From: Sphingopyxis sp. CCNWLW2
GTDB taxonomy: Bacteria > Pseudomonadota > Alphaproteobacteria > Sphingomonadales > Sphingomonadaceae
Direction: 5' to 3'
NCBI RefSeq assembly: GCF_037095755.1
Contig: NZ_JBAWKJ010000003.1
Location: forward strand, 434,001 to 498,000
DNA: 64,000 nucleotides
Shown here: one piece after another, positions 46,612 through 56,436 of the stretch
How positions within the stretch are numbered: the first letter of the stretch is position 1
How the letters are laid out: the number at the start of each line of letters is the position of its first letter
Notes under the pieces: model-generated
Told to the model about the DNA's origin: nothing
What the model saw: the letters and a program-made list of their open reading frames with translations, nothing else
Databases searched by the model: none
Made by a program: the position numbers and the translations under genes

Positions 46612-47267
46612 TGGCGCGCGCGCCGGGACAGATCGCCCTGCCGCTCGACTGGAGCGCGGGCGGGTCGAACGACGGTCCGCTGATCGTCGGCACCAGCAAC
46701 GCCGATGCCGTGCGCTATCTGCGCCATGTCGCCACCTGGCCCGTCCGTACCGCGGTGCTCACCGGACCGCGCGGTTCGGGGCGCAGCCTGATGGGCCGCC
46801 TCTTCGCGCGCGACACCGGCGGGAAGGTCATCGACGGCCATGACAGCGTTTCGGAAGAAGAGATTTTTCACGCGTGGAACGCCGCGCAGGCCAGCGGCTC
46901 ACCGCTGCTGATCATCGCCGATGCGCCGCCCACGGATTGGAATGTCGCGCTTCCCGATCTTCGTTCGCGCCTTGCGGCCGTACCCGTGCTGACGATCGGC
47001 GATCCCGACGACTGCCTCGCGCGCGACCTGATCGAAGCGCTGTTCGCACAGCGCGGCATGGCGCTTGCGCCCGGCGTCGCCTCCTATATCGTGCCGCGCA
47101 TGGAACGCAGCTATGCGATGATCCACCGCATCGTCGGCGCGCTCGACGCCGCGTCGCTCGAAAAGGGCGGCGGCATTAGTATTCGTCTTACGCGTGAAAC
47201 ATTACTGTCACAGGGGCTCATCGATCCCGATTTGCTCGAACGACAGGATGACGCGACATGTCGATAA
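46611..47267 (+). CDS. hda: DnaA-family regulatory inactivator protein (Hda/HdaA)
   Basis: This 218-aa protein matches the DnaA ATPase domain. It carries an N-terminal clamp-binding motif QIALPL (residues 7-12), a Walker A variant GPRGSGRS and the DnaA-like SGSPLLIIADAPPTDW. Hda with the beta clamp converts ATP-DnaA to ADP-DnaA, limiting initiation. It overlaps ppk1 by ten bases and is coupled to DUF2066. Confidence 0.88.
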   Translation: MARAPGQIALPLDWSAGGSNDGPLIVGTSNADAVRYLRHVATWPVRTAVLTGPRGSGRSLMGRLFARDTGGKVIDGHDSVSEEEIFHAWNAAQASGSPLLIIADAPPTDWNVALPDLRSRLAAVPVLTIGDPDDCLARDLIEALFAQRGMALAPGVASYIVPRMERSYAMIHRIVGALDAASLEKGGGISIRLTRETLLSQGLIDPDLLERQDDATCR

Positions 47268-49432
47268 CCGGCGGCCCCTTACGCGCAGACAATGATGCCG
47301 ATACCGCGGCGACGCCGCCCAGCTTTGGCCCCGAACGCTTCTTCAACCGCGAACTCTCCTGGCTCGCCTTCAACCGCCGGGTGATGGAAGAAGCGCGCAA
47401 CCCCGCGCATCCCTTGCTCGAACGTCTTCGCTTCCTGTCGATTTCGGGCAGCAACCTCGACGAATTCTTCATGGTCCGCGTCGCGGGGCTGAAGGGGCAG
47501 CAGTTGCAAGGGATCGACGACCCCTCGGCCGACGGCCGCTCGCCGGGGCAGCAACTCGCCGAGATCGAGGCCGAGGTGAACCGCCTCGTCGACCAGCAGC
47601 AGAGCGAATGGCAATTGCTCCATCGCCAGCTCGGCGAACAGGGCATCGTCGTCCACGGCACCGGGTCGGACAAGGAAGCGCTGCGCACCGCTCTGCGGCA
47701 ATATTTTATCGACCAGATTTTCCCGATCCTGACGCCGCAGGTTCTCGATCCGGCACATCCCTTCCCCTTCATCCCGAACCGCGGCCTCGGCGTCATCTTC
47801 GACCTGCAGCGCAAGGCGACGGGGGAGACGATCCGCGAACTGGTGATGATCCCCGCTTCGCTCGCGCGTTTCGTGCCGGTGCCGGGGCAGCCGGGCGCGT
47901 TCGTACCGATCGAATATCTGATCGAGATTTTCGGCGATCTGCTGTTCCCCGGCTTCACGATCCGCTCGCTGGGCGTGTTCCGCATCATCCGCGACAGCGA
48001 TATCGAGCTGGAGGAAGAGGCAGAGGATCTCGTGCGCCTGTTCCGCACCGCGATCCGCCGCCGCCGCCGCGGCCGCGTGATCCTACTCGAACTCGAAGCC
48101 GACATGCCCGGCGAAATCGCCGAGGTGCTGAACGCAGATATTCAGGGGCACGAGGCGATCGTCGCCAAGATCGGCGGCTTTATCGGGCTTGCGGCGCTTT
48201 CGGCGCTGGTCGATGTCGACCGGCCCGACCTCAAATTTCCCGCTTACTCGGCGCGTTTCCCCGAACGTATCCGCGAACATGGCGGCGACTGTTTCGCGGC
48301 GATCCGCTCGAAGGACATCGTCGTCCACCACCCCTATGAGAGCTTCGACGTCGTCCTATCCTTCCTGCGGCAGGCGGCGGCCGATCCCGACGTCGTCGCG
48401 ATCAAGCAGACGCTCTACCGCGCGGGCAACCAGTCGCCGGTCATCCGCGCGCTGATCGAGGCGGCCGAGGCGGGCAAGTCGGTGACCGCGGTCGTCGAAC
48501 TCAAGGCGCGTTTCGACGAGGAGCAGAATCTCCTCTGGGCGAACCAGCTCGAACGCGCGGGGGTGCAGGTCGTCTACGGCTTTATCGAGTGGAAGACGCA
48601 CGCCAAGATTTCGATGGTCGTGCGCCGCGAGGGGCAGGGGTATCGCACTTACTGCCACTTCGGCACCGGCAATTATCACCCGGTGACCGCACGCATCTAT
48701 ACCGATTTGAGCTTCTTTACCGCCGATCCGCGCGCGGGGCGCGATGCGGCGCAGCTGTTCAATTACATCACCGGCTATGTCGAACCCGAACGGCTCGACC
48801 TGATCACCATGTCGCCGCTCAACATGCGCGCGCATCTGTCCGAACTGATCGACGCCGAAATCGCGGCGGCAAAGGCGGGCCAGCCGTCGGGCGTGTGGGC
48901 CAAGATGAACAGCCTCGTCGACCCCGACATCATCGACAAGCTTTACGAGGCGAGCGCCGCGGGGGTGCCGATCGAGCTGATCGTGCGCGGTATCTGCTGC
49001 CTGCGCCCCGACGTTCCGGGGCTGTCCGAAACGATCCGTGTGAAGTCGGTCGTCGGGCGCTTCCTCGAGCACAGCCGCGTCTGGGCTTTTGCGAACGGCG
49101 CGCCGCTGCCGCATCGGGCCGCAAAGCTCTACATCAGCAGCGCCGACTGGATGCCGCGCAACTTCGACCGCCGCGTCGAATATATGATCCCGATCGAAAA
49201 TCCGACCGTCCACGACCAGATTTTGGACCAGGTGCTCGTCGCGAACCTCATCGACAATGAACAAAGCTGGATTCTTCAGCCCGACGGCACCTCGATACGC
49301 GTTGCTCCGGGCGACAAGCCATTTAACTTGCACCATTATTTTATGAACAACCCGTCATTGTCGGGCCGTGGCACCGCGCTTCACAAGCGTCAGGACGTGC
49401 CGACGCTCGCCTTCGACGTACGCGAAGATTGA
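47258..49432 (+). CDS. ppk1: Polyphosphate kinase 1
   Basis: This 724-aa enzyme makes polyphosphate from ATP. It starts with FFNRELSWLAFNRRVMEEA; the phospho-His is H448 in KTHAKISMVV and the second conserved His is H619 in LPHRAAKLYISSADWM. The N, head and two C domains are complete. ATG at 47258 overlaps hda by ten bases. The next gene is an exopolyphosphatase, a standard pair. Confidence 0.97.
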   Translation: MSITGGPLRADNDADTAATPPSFGPERFFNRELSWLAFNRRVMEEARNPAHPLLERLRFLSISGSNLDEFFMVRVAGLKGQQLQGIDDPSADGRSPGQQLAEIEAEVNRLVDQQQSEWQLLHRQLGEQGIVVHGTGSDKEALRTALRQYFIDQIFPILTPQVLDPAHPFPFIPNRGLGVIFDLQRKATGETIRELVMIPASLARFVPVPGQPGAFVPIEYLIEIFGDLLFPGFTIRSLGVFRIIRDSDIELEEEAEDLVRLFRTAIRRRRRGRVILLELEADMPGEIAEVLNADIQGHEAIVAKIGGFIGLAALSALVDVDRPDLKFPAYSARFPERIREHGGDCFAAIRSKDIVVHHPYESFDVVLSFLRQAAADPDVVAIKQTLYRAGNQSPVIRALIEAAEAGKSVTAVVELKARFDEEQNLLWANQLERAGVQVVYGFIEWKTHAKISMVVRREGQGYRTYCHFGTGNYHPVTARIYTDLSFFTADPRAGRDAAQLFNYITGYVEPERLDLITMSPLNMRAHLSELIDAEIAAAKAGQPSGVWAKMNSLVDPDIIDKLYEASAAGVPIELIVRGICCLRPDVPGLSETIRVKSVVGRFLEHSRVWAFANGAPLPHRAAKLYISSADWMPRNFDRRVEYMIPIENPTVHDQILDQVLVANLIDNEQSWILQPDGTSIRVAPGDKPFNLHHYFMNNPSLSGRGTALHKRQDVPTLAFDVRED

Positions 49433-50934
49433 CCAAATTGTCCCCACAGCGCTCCTCCAAACAGGCGGTCAGTCGATCCGCCGTGATCGACATCGGCTCC
49501 AACTCGGTCCGCATCGTCGTCTATGAAGGACCGGCGCGCGCACCCGCCGTGATCTTCAACGAAAAAGTCGCTGCCGGCCTCGGTCGCGGGCTCGCCATCG
49601 ATGGCCGCATCGCGCCCGCGGACGCGACACGCGGCCTGGTCGCGCTGCGGCGCTACGCGCTGCTCGCCGAGCATATGGACGTCCAGGACGTGCAATGCGT
49701 CGCCACCGCCGCGGTGCGCGATGCGGTCAACGGCCCCGACTTTATCGCCGCCGCGGCCGAGGCGGGGCTTCAGATCCGGCTGCTGTCGGGCGAGGAGGAG
49801 GCCGAGGCCGCGGGGCATGGCGTGTTGTCGGCGATCCCCGACGCGCACGGCGTCGCAGTCGATCTTGGCGGCGGCAGCCTCGAACTCGCCGAAGTGTTCC
49901 GCGGCAAGGTCGGCCGCCGCGCATCCTTCCCCCTCGGCGTGCTCCGGCTTCCGGCGCTGCGCAAGGATGGCGAGCAGGCATTCGAACGCGCGATCCGCAA
50001 GATGCTCCGCGGCGCCGGCTGGCCGGGCGAGGGGCTCACCGGGCTGCCGCTCTATCTGGTCGGCGGGTCGTGGCGCGCGCTCTCGCGCCTTGATCTCGAA
50101 CTCACCAAGGACCCGCTCGCGGTCCTCGATCAGCACACATTGCCGCGCAGCGCGCTTCGCCGCCTGATCCGCGCGACCAAAAGGTTGAGCTTTGAAGAGC
50201 TCCGCGCCATCCCCGGCATGGCGTCGAACCGCGCCGCGGCCTTGCCCGATGCGGCGGCGCTGCTCGCGGCGCTCGTCAACATTCTCGATGTGCCCGAAAT
50301 GACCGTGTCGTCGTCGGGGCTTCGCGAAGGCCTGCTCTATCAGGCGCTCGATGCCGAAACGCGCGCGCAGGACCCGCTGATCGTCGCTGCCGAATTCGAG
50401 GGCCGACGCCTCGCGCGGTTCGCACCGCACGGCCGCGCGATCGCCGAATGGATCGCGCCGCTGTTTGTTGACGAGGTTCCCGCCGACAGCCGCGTTCGCC
50501 TGGCGGCCAGCCTGCTCAGCGATGTCGCCTGGTCGGCGAATCCCGATTTTCGCGCCGAGCGCGGAACCGAGATCGGCCTGCACGGCAACTGGCGCAGCAT
50601 CGATATTCCGGGCCGCATCCTCCTTGCCCGCGCGCTGTACGCAGGCTTTGGCGGCACCGACGCCGAGTTTCCCGCGATGGGCAGTCTCGTGACGCCCGAG
50701 CGCCTGGCGCGGGCGCGCCAATGGGGGCTCGCGATCCGTTTGGCGCAGCGTCTGACCGGCGGCATCCAGGCGCCGCTGGGCGGCAGTTCGATCGCGCTCA
50801 GCGGCGACAAACTACGGCTCACCCTCACGCGCGAATGGCATCATCTGATGGGTGAGGCGGTCGAGCGGCGCCTGCGCGCGCTCGCGAACGCGCTCGACGC
50901 CGAACCCGTGGTGGATTTGCTCGAAGGTGGCTAA
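49429..50934 (+). CDS. ppx: Exopolyphosphatase/guanosine pentaphosphatase (Ppx/GppA)
   Basis: This 501-aa ASKHA-fold hydrolase degrades polyphosphate or pppGpp. Motifs are AVIDIGSNSVRIVVYEG, LSGEEEAEAAGHGV and AVDLGGGSLELAEV, followed by the C-terminal HD-like domain. The start appears to be TTG at 49429, overlapping the ppk1 stop (TTGA); another TTG at 49438 is in frame, so the exact start is uncertain. It pairs with ppk1. Confidence 0.92.
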   Translation: MTKLSPQRSSKQAVSRSAVIDIGSNSVRIVVYEGPARAPAVIFNEKVAAGLGRGLAIDGRIAPADATRGLVALRRYALLAEHMDVQDVQCVATAAVRDAVNGPDFIAAAAEAGLQIRLLSGEEEAEAAGHGVLSAIPDAHGVAVDLGGGSLELAEVFRGKVGRRASFPLGVLRLPALRKDGEQAFERAIRKMLRGAGWPGEGLTGLPLYLVGGSWRALSRLDLELTKDPLAVLDQHTLPRSALRRLIRATKRLSFEELRAIPGMASNRAAALPDAAALLAALVNILDVPEMTVSSSGLREGLLYQALDAETRAQDPLIVAAEFEGRRLARFAPHGRAIAEWIAPLFVDEVPADSRVRLAASLLSDVAWSANPDFRAERGTEIGLHGNWRSIDIPGRILLARALYAGFGGTDAEFPAMGSLVTPERLARARQWGLAIRLAQRLTGGIQAPLGGSSIALSGDKLRLTLTREWHHLMGEAVERRLRALANALDAEPVVDLLEGG

Positions 50935-50939
50935 GCGAC

Positions 50940-51332
50940 TTAGGCCGCCGGCGCGGTGCAGGTCGTCCCGGCCGCCGATGCGGTTTCTTCACCGGGCTTG
51001 ATCGGCGCCAACATGCCGTCGGTCATGCCCTTGGTCCACCATTGCCAGCCGCCACCGACATAGCGGGCGCCGCTCGCCGACATTGCGCTCTTCATCTCGA
51101 CCGTCTTGCCGGCGACGACGATCTGCGCCGTGTCGGTAGTCGGATAGCGCGCTTCGACGGTCGTCCCATCGGCGCAGCTGTAGCGAACGGGCTCGGCGGC
51201 AGCCGCTGCGGGTGCTTCGGCCTTGGGCGCGGTCGATTGCGCGATGTCCGCAGCGGGGGTTTCGGTTTTTGTCGGCGCGGTGTTGCAGCCTGCAACACCG
51301 ATTGCGAGGGCGATGGCGACGGGAATGCGCAT
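50940..51332 (-). CDS. MliC-like lipoprotein (C-type lysozyme inhibitor family)
   Basis: This 130-aa lipoprotein has a signal ending VAGC, an Ala/Pro/Glu-rich linker (about 20-50) and a C-terminal domain resembling MliC/PliC (VRYSCADGTTVEARYPTTDTA; GGWQWWTKG). The family binds and inhibits host or competitor lysozyme. ATG at 51332 has AAGGAG six bases upstream, better than the frame start at 51347. It is convergent with ppx, five bases apart. Confidence 0.8.
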   Translation of the reverse strand: MRIPVAIALAIGVAGCNTAPTKTETPAADIAQSTAPKAEAPAAAAAEPVRYSCADGTTVEARYPTTDTAQIVVAGKTVEMKSAMSASGARYVGGGWQWWTKGMTDGMLAPIKPGEETASAAGTTCTAPAA

Positions 51333-51411
51333 GACCTGCTCCTTCATAACATCACTGCCGCCCGATTATGGGGCAACGGCCAATGCCGTGCAATAGCAAG
51401 GCTGTAGCTTC

Positions 51412-52587
51412 TCAGGCGGCGCCGTCGATCTCGCTCATCACAAGCTTGCCGTTCTTGACCGCAAAGCCCATCCGGCCTTCGACCAGATCGAGCGCCGCGT
51501 GGCCGAACACGTCGTAACGCCAGCCGTCCATCATCTGGATTCCCTCGCGTGCGCCCGCCGCGAGCGCTTCCAAATCGTCGCTGCGCGCAATCAGCCGCGC
51601 CGCGACGTTCAGTTCGCGCGCGCGAATTTTCAGCAGCAGCTTGAGCAGGTCGGCGACCAAAGTGCCTTCTTTACCCAGCCCCGGGCCGCGCGGCGCGCGC
51701 TCGGGCATGTCGTCCTTCGACATCGGCTTGGCATTGGCGATCGCGTCCATCAGCCGGCCGCCGATATCGTTCGTGCGCCATGTCGCTGACAGGCCGCGCA
51801 CGCGGCCCAGCCCATCCTGATCCTTCGGCGGATGTGCCGCGAGGTCGGCGAGCGTTTCGTCCTTGACGATGCGGCCGCGCGGCAAATTCTTTTGCCGCGC
51901 CTCGCGTTCGCGCCACGCCGCGAGCGACTGCAGGCGGCCGAGCACGTCGAGCTTGCGCGTCGGGACCTTGATTCGCTGCCACGCCTTGTCGGGATCGACG
52001 CTGTAGTTCGCGGGATCGGCGAGCTTTTCCATTTCCTCGTCGAGCCAATGACCGCGGCCGGTCTTGATCAGCTTGTCGAGCATCATCGGGAAAATCTTGG
52101 CGAGGTGGGTGACGTCGCCGACGGCATAGTCGATCTGGCGCTTGTCGAGCGGGCGGCGGCTCCAGTCGGTAAAACGCGCGCCCTTGTCGAGCTGCAGCCC
52201 GATCCATGCTTCGACGAGGTTCGAATATCCGACCTGTTCGGCCTGACCCAGCGCCATCTGACCGATCTGTGTGTCGAAGATCGGGTGCGGCGTCTTGCCG
52301 GTCAGGTTGAAGATGATTTCGACATCCTGCCCGCCCGCATGAAAGACTTTCAGCATATCCTCATTGTCGACGAGCAGGTCGAGCAGGGGCTTCAAATCGA
52401 TCCCCGGCGCCATCGGATCGATCGCCGCGGCATGGTCGCGGTCGGCCACCTGGATCAGGCAAAGCTCTGGCCAGAAAGTGTTTTCGCGCATGAATTCGGT
52501 ATCGACAGCGATGAAATCGCTGTTCCGAATGAGGTCGCAGAATTCGACGAGCGCGGCGTTGGTTTCGATCAACGGATGGACTTGCAT
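51412..52587 (-). CDS. rnd: Ribonuclease D
   Basis: This 391-aa DEDDy exonuclease has D29 and E31 in AVDTEF, Asp in HAGGQDVEI and Tyr/Asp in YAVGDVTHLAK, plus a C-terminal HRDC-like region (about 205-290). It acts in 3' processing of tRNA and other small RNAs. ATG at 52587 matches the family N-terminus. Confidence 0.95.
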   Translation of the reverse strand: MQVHPLIETNAALVEFCDLIRNSDFIAVDTEFMRENTFWPELCLIQVADRDHAAAIDPMAPGIDLKPLLDLLVDNEDMLKVFHAGGQDVEIIFNLTGKTPHPIFDTQIGQMALGQAEQVGYSNLVEAWIGLQLDKGARFTDWSRRPLDKRQIDYAVGDVTHLAKIFPMMLDKLIKTGRGHWLDEEMEKLADPANYSVDPDKAWQRIKVPTRKLDVLGRLQSLAAWREREARQKNLPRGRIVKDETLADLAAHPPKDQDGLGRVRGLSATWRTNDIGGRLMDAIANAKPMSKDDMPERAPRGPGLGKEGTLVADLLKLLLKIRARELNVAARLIARSDDLEALAAGAREGIQMMDGWRYDVFGHAALDLVEGRMGFAVKNGKLVMSEIDGAA

Positions 52588-52696
52588 AGCGCGCCTATAC
52601 AGCTAGTTGATGGGAACGGGCAGGAAAAATTGCCCGTGCTCTTCGGGTCGCGGAGCCGGAACACCGGCTGGGGAAAAAGACGAAGGGATTTGGGGC

Positions 52697-53026
52697 ATGA
52701 TGTGGCTCGGTTGGGCGCTCGCCGCGCTCGGTTTTGTGCTGCTTTTCGGGCAATATGCCGCGGGGCAGGCGGATATATTCGTATCGATCGCCAACCCGCG
52801 GCCGCTCGATGAGGAATCGATGGTGGTCACGCTGAAGGGCTGGGGCTTCGCCGCCCAGGCCGCGCAGCCGTTCGTGACGCCCGAATCCGATCACGGCCTG
52901 TGCGATGTGCGGCTGTTCGCGACGCGGCGCCAGATGCTGGTGGCGATCGCGACCTTCGGCTTCCTCCGCCCGGTGACCGTCGCGTGGCGGGCGAATGCCG
53001 GCATCCTGCCGCTGGGAGACGCCTGA
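52697..53026 (+). CDS. Small membrane protein upstream of a FAD oxidase
   Basis: This 109-aa protein has one clear N-terminal hydrophobic segment (MWLGWALAALGFVLLFGQYAA). The remainder is a small soluble domain with three to four predicted strands. I do not recognise the family. The start may be 52697 or the adjacent ATG at 52700, after GGGGC. Its stop shares one base with the next gene's ATG (TGATG), so it probably acts with the flavin oxidase. The upstream gap from rnd contains two short stem-loops (52616-52637 and 52654-52668). Confidence 0.65.
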   Translation: MMWLGWALAALGFVLLFGQYAAGQADIFVSIANPRPLDEESMVVTLKGWGFAAQAAQPFVTPESDHGLCDVRLFATRRQMLVAIATFGFLRPVTVAWRANAGILPLGDA

Positions 53027-54537
53027 TGCCGATCGTGAAGCTCGGCGAGGAAGGGCGCTGGACCAATTATCACGGCACCGGCACCTGCGAGGCGGCGACG
53101 CGCTTTGCCTTGCGCAGCGGCGACGCGGAGCGCGGCCGCGACGAGATCGCAATCGCTGCGAAGTCGGTGCAGGACTGGCTCACCGCAGCGCAGACCGCAA
53201 GCCGCCGCGTTCGGCCGCTCGGCGCGGGCTGGTCGCCGTCGAACGTCAATATCAGCTCGCAAAGCTGGTTGCTCCACACGCGCCGCTTCAACCGCTGCTT
53301 TCGCATCGGCGCCGATGACGTCCGCCCCGGCATCGACGCGGGCGCGTTGATGCTTGTCGAAGCGGGCGCGCTCGTCGACGAGGTATCGGACAAGTTCGAG
53401 GAGCAGGGCCGCTCGCTATGGACCAGCGGTGCGGGCAATGGACAGACCTTCGCGGGAGCCTCTGCCACGGGCACCCACGGATCGATGATCGCGCGCGGCG
53501 GCATCCAGGACCATATCCGCGCGCTGCAGATCGTTACCCCCGCGGGCATCCGCTGGATCGAGCCCGACGCGGGCGTGATGAGCGACGCCTTCATCGCCGC
53601 CACCGGTTCGACGGCGCTGCGTGACGACAATATATTTGCCGCGGCGCAGCTTCCCGTCGGCTCGCTCGGTATCGTGACGGCGCTCGTCGTCGACAGCGTG
53701 CCGAAATTCCTCGTCCGTCCGATCCAGAATTTGCGCAAGGTCGATCGGGCGGCGCTGGACTGGCTCGCCGCGGGCGATTTCCGCCGCTTCTCGGCCGCCT
53801 ATGCGCTCGATCGCGATCCCGATTTCGTCCAGATGATCGTCAATCCGTACAAGCCGTTCAAGCGGCCGGCGATGCTGCGCTTCCTCTATCGCGAGCCGTG
53901 GCGCGACGATTATCCACGCGCGACCCCCGGCCAGCTCGGCGCGGGTTATGACGCGCTCAGCCTGCTCGGCCGGTTGCTCAACGATTATCCATGGGCGCGG
54001 GGCCCCTTGCTCCAGTTCGCGATGAAGCAGGGCTATGCCAGCGGCCCCGATATCGACGCTCCGCCGGTCTATGGCAGCTGGGGGGAGGGGCTCGACACGC
54101 ATCGTCCCCTGGCAGACCTGTTCAATGCCTCGGTCACCATCGACCGCGCCGACCTTGCGCGCGCGTTCGAACGCATTTGTGCGGTCTATGCGCGCCACGG
54201 CGGCTCGACCGTCGTCACCATACGTTTCATGGAGCGCGCGCAAGGGCTGCTCGCGCCCGCGCGCTTTACGCACAATGCGGTGATCGATTTCGACGGCCCG
54301 CGTAGCCAGCGCACCGCCGACGCCTATGCCCGCGTTGTCGAATGCCTCGATGCCGAGGGGATCACCTTCACCCGCCACTGGGCCAAAAGCTGTCGCCTCG
54401 ACGCCGCACGCGTTGCCGCCGATTATGGCGAGGATTTCCGCCGCTGGCGCGCCGCGCGCGACCGGCTGCTTCCCGATCCGGCGCACCGCGCGCTGTTCGG
54501 CAGCGAGGTGCTCGATAACCTCGGCCTGACCCGTTGA
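53026..54537 (+). CDS. FAD-binding (PCMH/VAO-type) oxidase
   Basis: This 503-aa protein is a vanillyl-alcohol-oxidase-fold flavoenzyme. It has an N-terminal PCMH FAD domain (about 45-215; VRPLGAGWSPSN, GAGNGQTFAGASATGTHGS) and a C-terminal ALO-like substrate region. It resembles D-arabinono-1,4-lactone oxidase/sugar-acid oxidases, but the substrate is not fixed by sequence. ATG at 53026 is coupled to the small membrane protein gene. It is not obviously linked to the sugar locus, about 22 kb away. Confidence 0.82.
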   Translation: MPIVKLGEEGRWTNYHGTGTCEAATRFALRSGDAERGRDEIAIAAKSVQDWLTAAQTASRRVRPLGAGWSPSNVNISSQSWLLHTRRFNRCFRIGADDVRPGIDAGALMLVEAGALVDEVSDKFEEQGRSLWTSGAGNGQTFAGASATGTHGSMIARGGIQDHIRALQIVTPAGIRWIEPDAGVMSDAFIAATGSTALRDDNIFAAAQLPVGSLGIVTALVVDSVPKFLVRPIQNLRKVDRAALDWLAAGDFRRFSAAYALDRDPDFVQMIVNPYKPFKRPAMLRFLYREPWRDDYPRATPGQLGAGYDALSLLGRLLNDYPWARGPLLQFAMKQGYASGPDIDAPPVYGSWGEGLDTHRPLADLFNASVTIDRADLARAFERICAVYARHGGSTVVTIRFMERAQGLLAPARFTHNAVIDFDGPRSQRTADAYARVVECLDAEGITFTRHWAKSCRLDAARVAADYGEDFRRWRAARDRLLPDPAHRALFGSEVLDNLGLTR

Positions 54538-54553
54538 TTTGCGCCCTCCGCCC

Positions 54554-54582
54554 TTGACAAATCGCTCGCCGCGCTGCCTTAG
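54554..54582 (+). promoter_or_regulatory. Candidate promoter of aspS
   Basis: A perfect TTGACA (54554-54559) is followed after 17 bases by CCTTAG (54577-54582). This lies about 60 bases before the aspS ATG. The -35 is good and the -10 is weak. Confidence 0.5.
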
Positions 54583-54642
54583 GCGCGGCCATATCGGCGC
54601 GTTTTCCTGCGCGCCTCTCCGGACATTTGAAAGACGAACATA

Positions 54643-56433
54643 ATGCACGCCTATCGCACCCACACATGCGCAGATCTTCGCGCCGCCAACGTCGGCGAGG
54701 AAGTCCGTCTTTCGGGCTGGGTGCATCGCACGCGCGAGCATGCGAATGTGCTCTTCGTCGATCTTCGCGACCATTACGGGATTACCCAGATCGTGGTGGA
54801 AACCGGTTCGGACCTCTATCCCACCGTCAACGCCCTCGGTCCCGAATCCGTTCTGACCTTCACGGGCAAGGTCGCCGCGCGGTCGCCCGAGACGCTCAAC
54901 CCGAAGCTGGCGACCGGCGAGATCGAAATCTATCCGAGCGCGGTGACCGTGCAGTCAGCGGCCGATCGCCTGCCGCTGCCCGTGTTCGGCGAAACCGACT
55001 ATCCCGAAGAAATCCGCCTCACCAACCGTTTCCTCGATCTCCGCCGCGAGCGTCTGCACAAGAATATCGTGCTGCGTTCGAACGTGATTTCGTCGCTGCG
55101 CCGCCGGATGATCGATCAGGGCTTCACCGAATTTCAGACGCCGATCCTGACCGCGAGCAGCCCCGAGGGCGCGCGCGACTATCTGGTTCCCAGCCGCGTC
55201 CACCCCGGCAAATTCTATGCGCTGCCGCAGGCGCCGCAGATGTTCAAGCAGCTGCTGATGGTCGCGGGCTTCGACCGCTATTTCCAGATCGCACCCTGCT
55301 TCCGCGACGAGGATGCGCGCGCCGACCGTTCGCCCGGCGAATTCTACCAGCTCGATTTCGAGATGAGCTTCGTCACGCAGGACGACGTCTTCAACGCCAT
55401 CGAACCCGTCCTGCACGGCGTGTTCGAGGAGTTCGCCGATTTCGACGGCAAGGGCCGCACCGTGTCGCCGTTGCCGTTCAAGCGCATTCCGTACCGCGAA
55501 TCGATGCTGAAATATGGCAGCGACAAGCCGGATCTGCGCAACCCGCTGCTCGTCCATGACGTGGGCGATTTCTTCAAGGGATCGGGCTTCGGCCGCTTTG
55601 CGTCGATGGTCGAGGAAGGTCAGGTCGTCCGCGCCGTCGCCGCGCCCGAAACGCACGAGAAGAGCCGCAAATTCTTCGACGAGATGAACAGCTGGGCGCA
55701 GTCGGAAGGTTTCCCGGGCCTTGGCTATGCGACGCAGAAGGACGGCGTGTTCGGCGGTCCGATCGCCAATAACCATGGCCAGGAAGGCATGAAGGCGATC
55801 GCCGACGCGATGGGCCTGGGCCCGAACGACGGCATCTTCTTCGCCGCGGGCGCCGAAGCCAAGGCGGCGAAGCTTGCCGGTCTCGCGCGCACGCGCGTTG
55901 CCGATCAGCTCGACCTGATCGACAAGAGCCGCTTCGAATTCTGCTGGATCGTCGACTTCCCGATGTTCGAGGCGGACGAGGACACCGGCAAGATCGATTT
56001 CAGCCACAATCCCTTCTCGATGCCGCAGGGCGAAATGGACGCGCTGACCGGCAAGGACCCGCTCGATATTCTCGCTTACCAGTACGACATCGTCTGCAAC
56101 GGCGTCGAACTGTCGTCGGGCGCGATCCGGAACCATCGCCCCGACATCATGTACAAGGCGTTCGAGATCGCGGGCTATTCGCAGGCCGATGTCGATGCGA
56201 ACTTCAGCGGCATGATCAACGCCTTCAAGTTCGGTGCGCCGCCGCACGGCGGATCGGCACCGGGCGTCGACCGCATTGTGATGCTGCTCGCCGACGAACC
56301 GAACATTCGCGAAGTGATCGTCTTCCCAATGACCCAGAAGGCCGAAGACCTGATGATGGGCGCCCCGGCGCCGGTCAGCGAAAAGCAGCTGAAAGAACTG
56401 AGCATCCGGCTCGTCGACGGTCCGAAGAACTAA
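54643..56433 (+). CDS. aspS: Aspartyl-tRNA synthetase (bacterial type)
   Basis: This 596-aa class II synthetase has an OB-fold anticodon domain (about 1-105, [20 protein letters not shown]), motif 2 [21 protein letters not shown], the GAD insertion (about 290-420) and motif 3 [16 protein letters not shown]. It charges tRNA-Asp; many Alphaproteobacteria have a relaxed enzyme that also charges tRNA-Asn for GatCAB, which I cannot judge here. ATG is at 54643. Confidence 0.97.
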   Translation: MHAYRTHTCADLRAANVGEEVRLSGWVHRTREHANVLFVDLRDHYGITQIVVETGSDLYPTVNALGPESVLTFTGKVAARSPETLNPKLATGEIEIYPSAVTVQSAADRLPLPVFGETDYPEEIRLTNRFLDLRRERLHKNIVLRSNVISSLRRRMIDQGFTEFQTPILTASSPEGARDYLVPSRVHPGKFYALPQAPQMFKQLLMVAGFDRYFQIAPCFRDEDARADRSPGEFYQLDFEMSFVTQDDVFNAIEPVLHGVFEEFADFDGKGRTVSPLPFKRIPYRESMLKYGSDKPDLRNPLLVHDVGDFFKGSGFGRFASMVEEGQVVRAVAAPETHEKSRKFFDEMNSWAQSEGFPGLGYATQKDGVFGGPIANNHGQEGMKAIADAMGLGPNDGIFFAAGAEAKAAKLAGLARTRVADQLDLIDKSRFEFCWIVDFPMFEADEDTGKIDFSHNPFSMPQGEMDALTGKDPLDILAYQYDIVCNGVELSSGAIRNHRPDIMYKAFEIAGYSQADVDANFSGMINAFKFGAPPHGGSAPGVDRIVMLLADEPNIREVIVFPMTQKAEDLMMGAPAPVSEKQLKELSIRLVDGPKN

Positions 56434-56436
56434 AGC

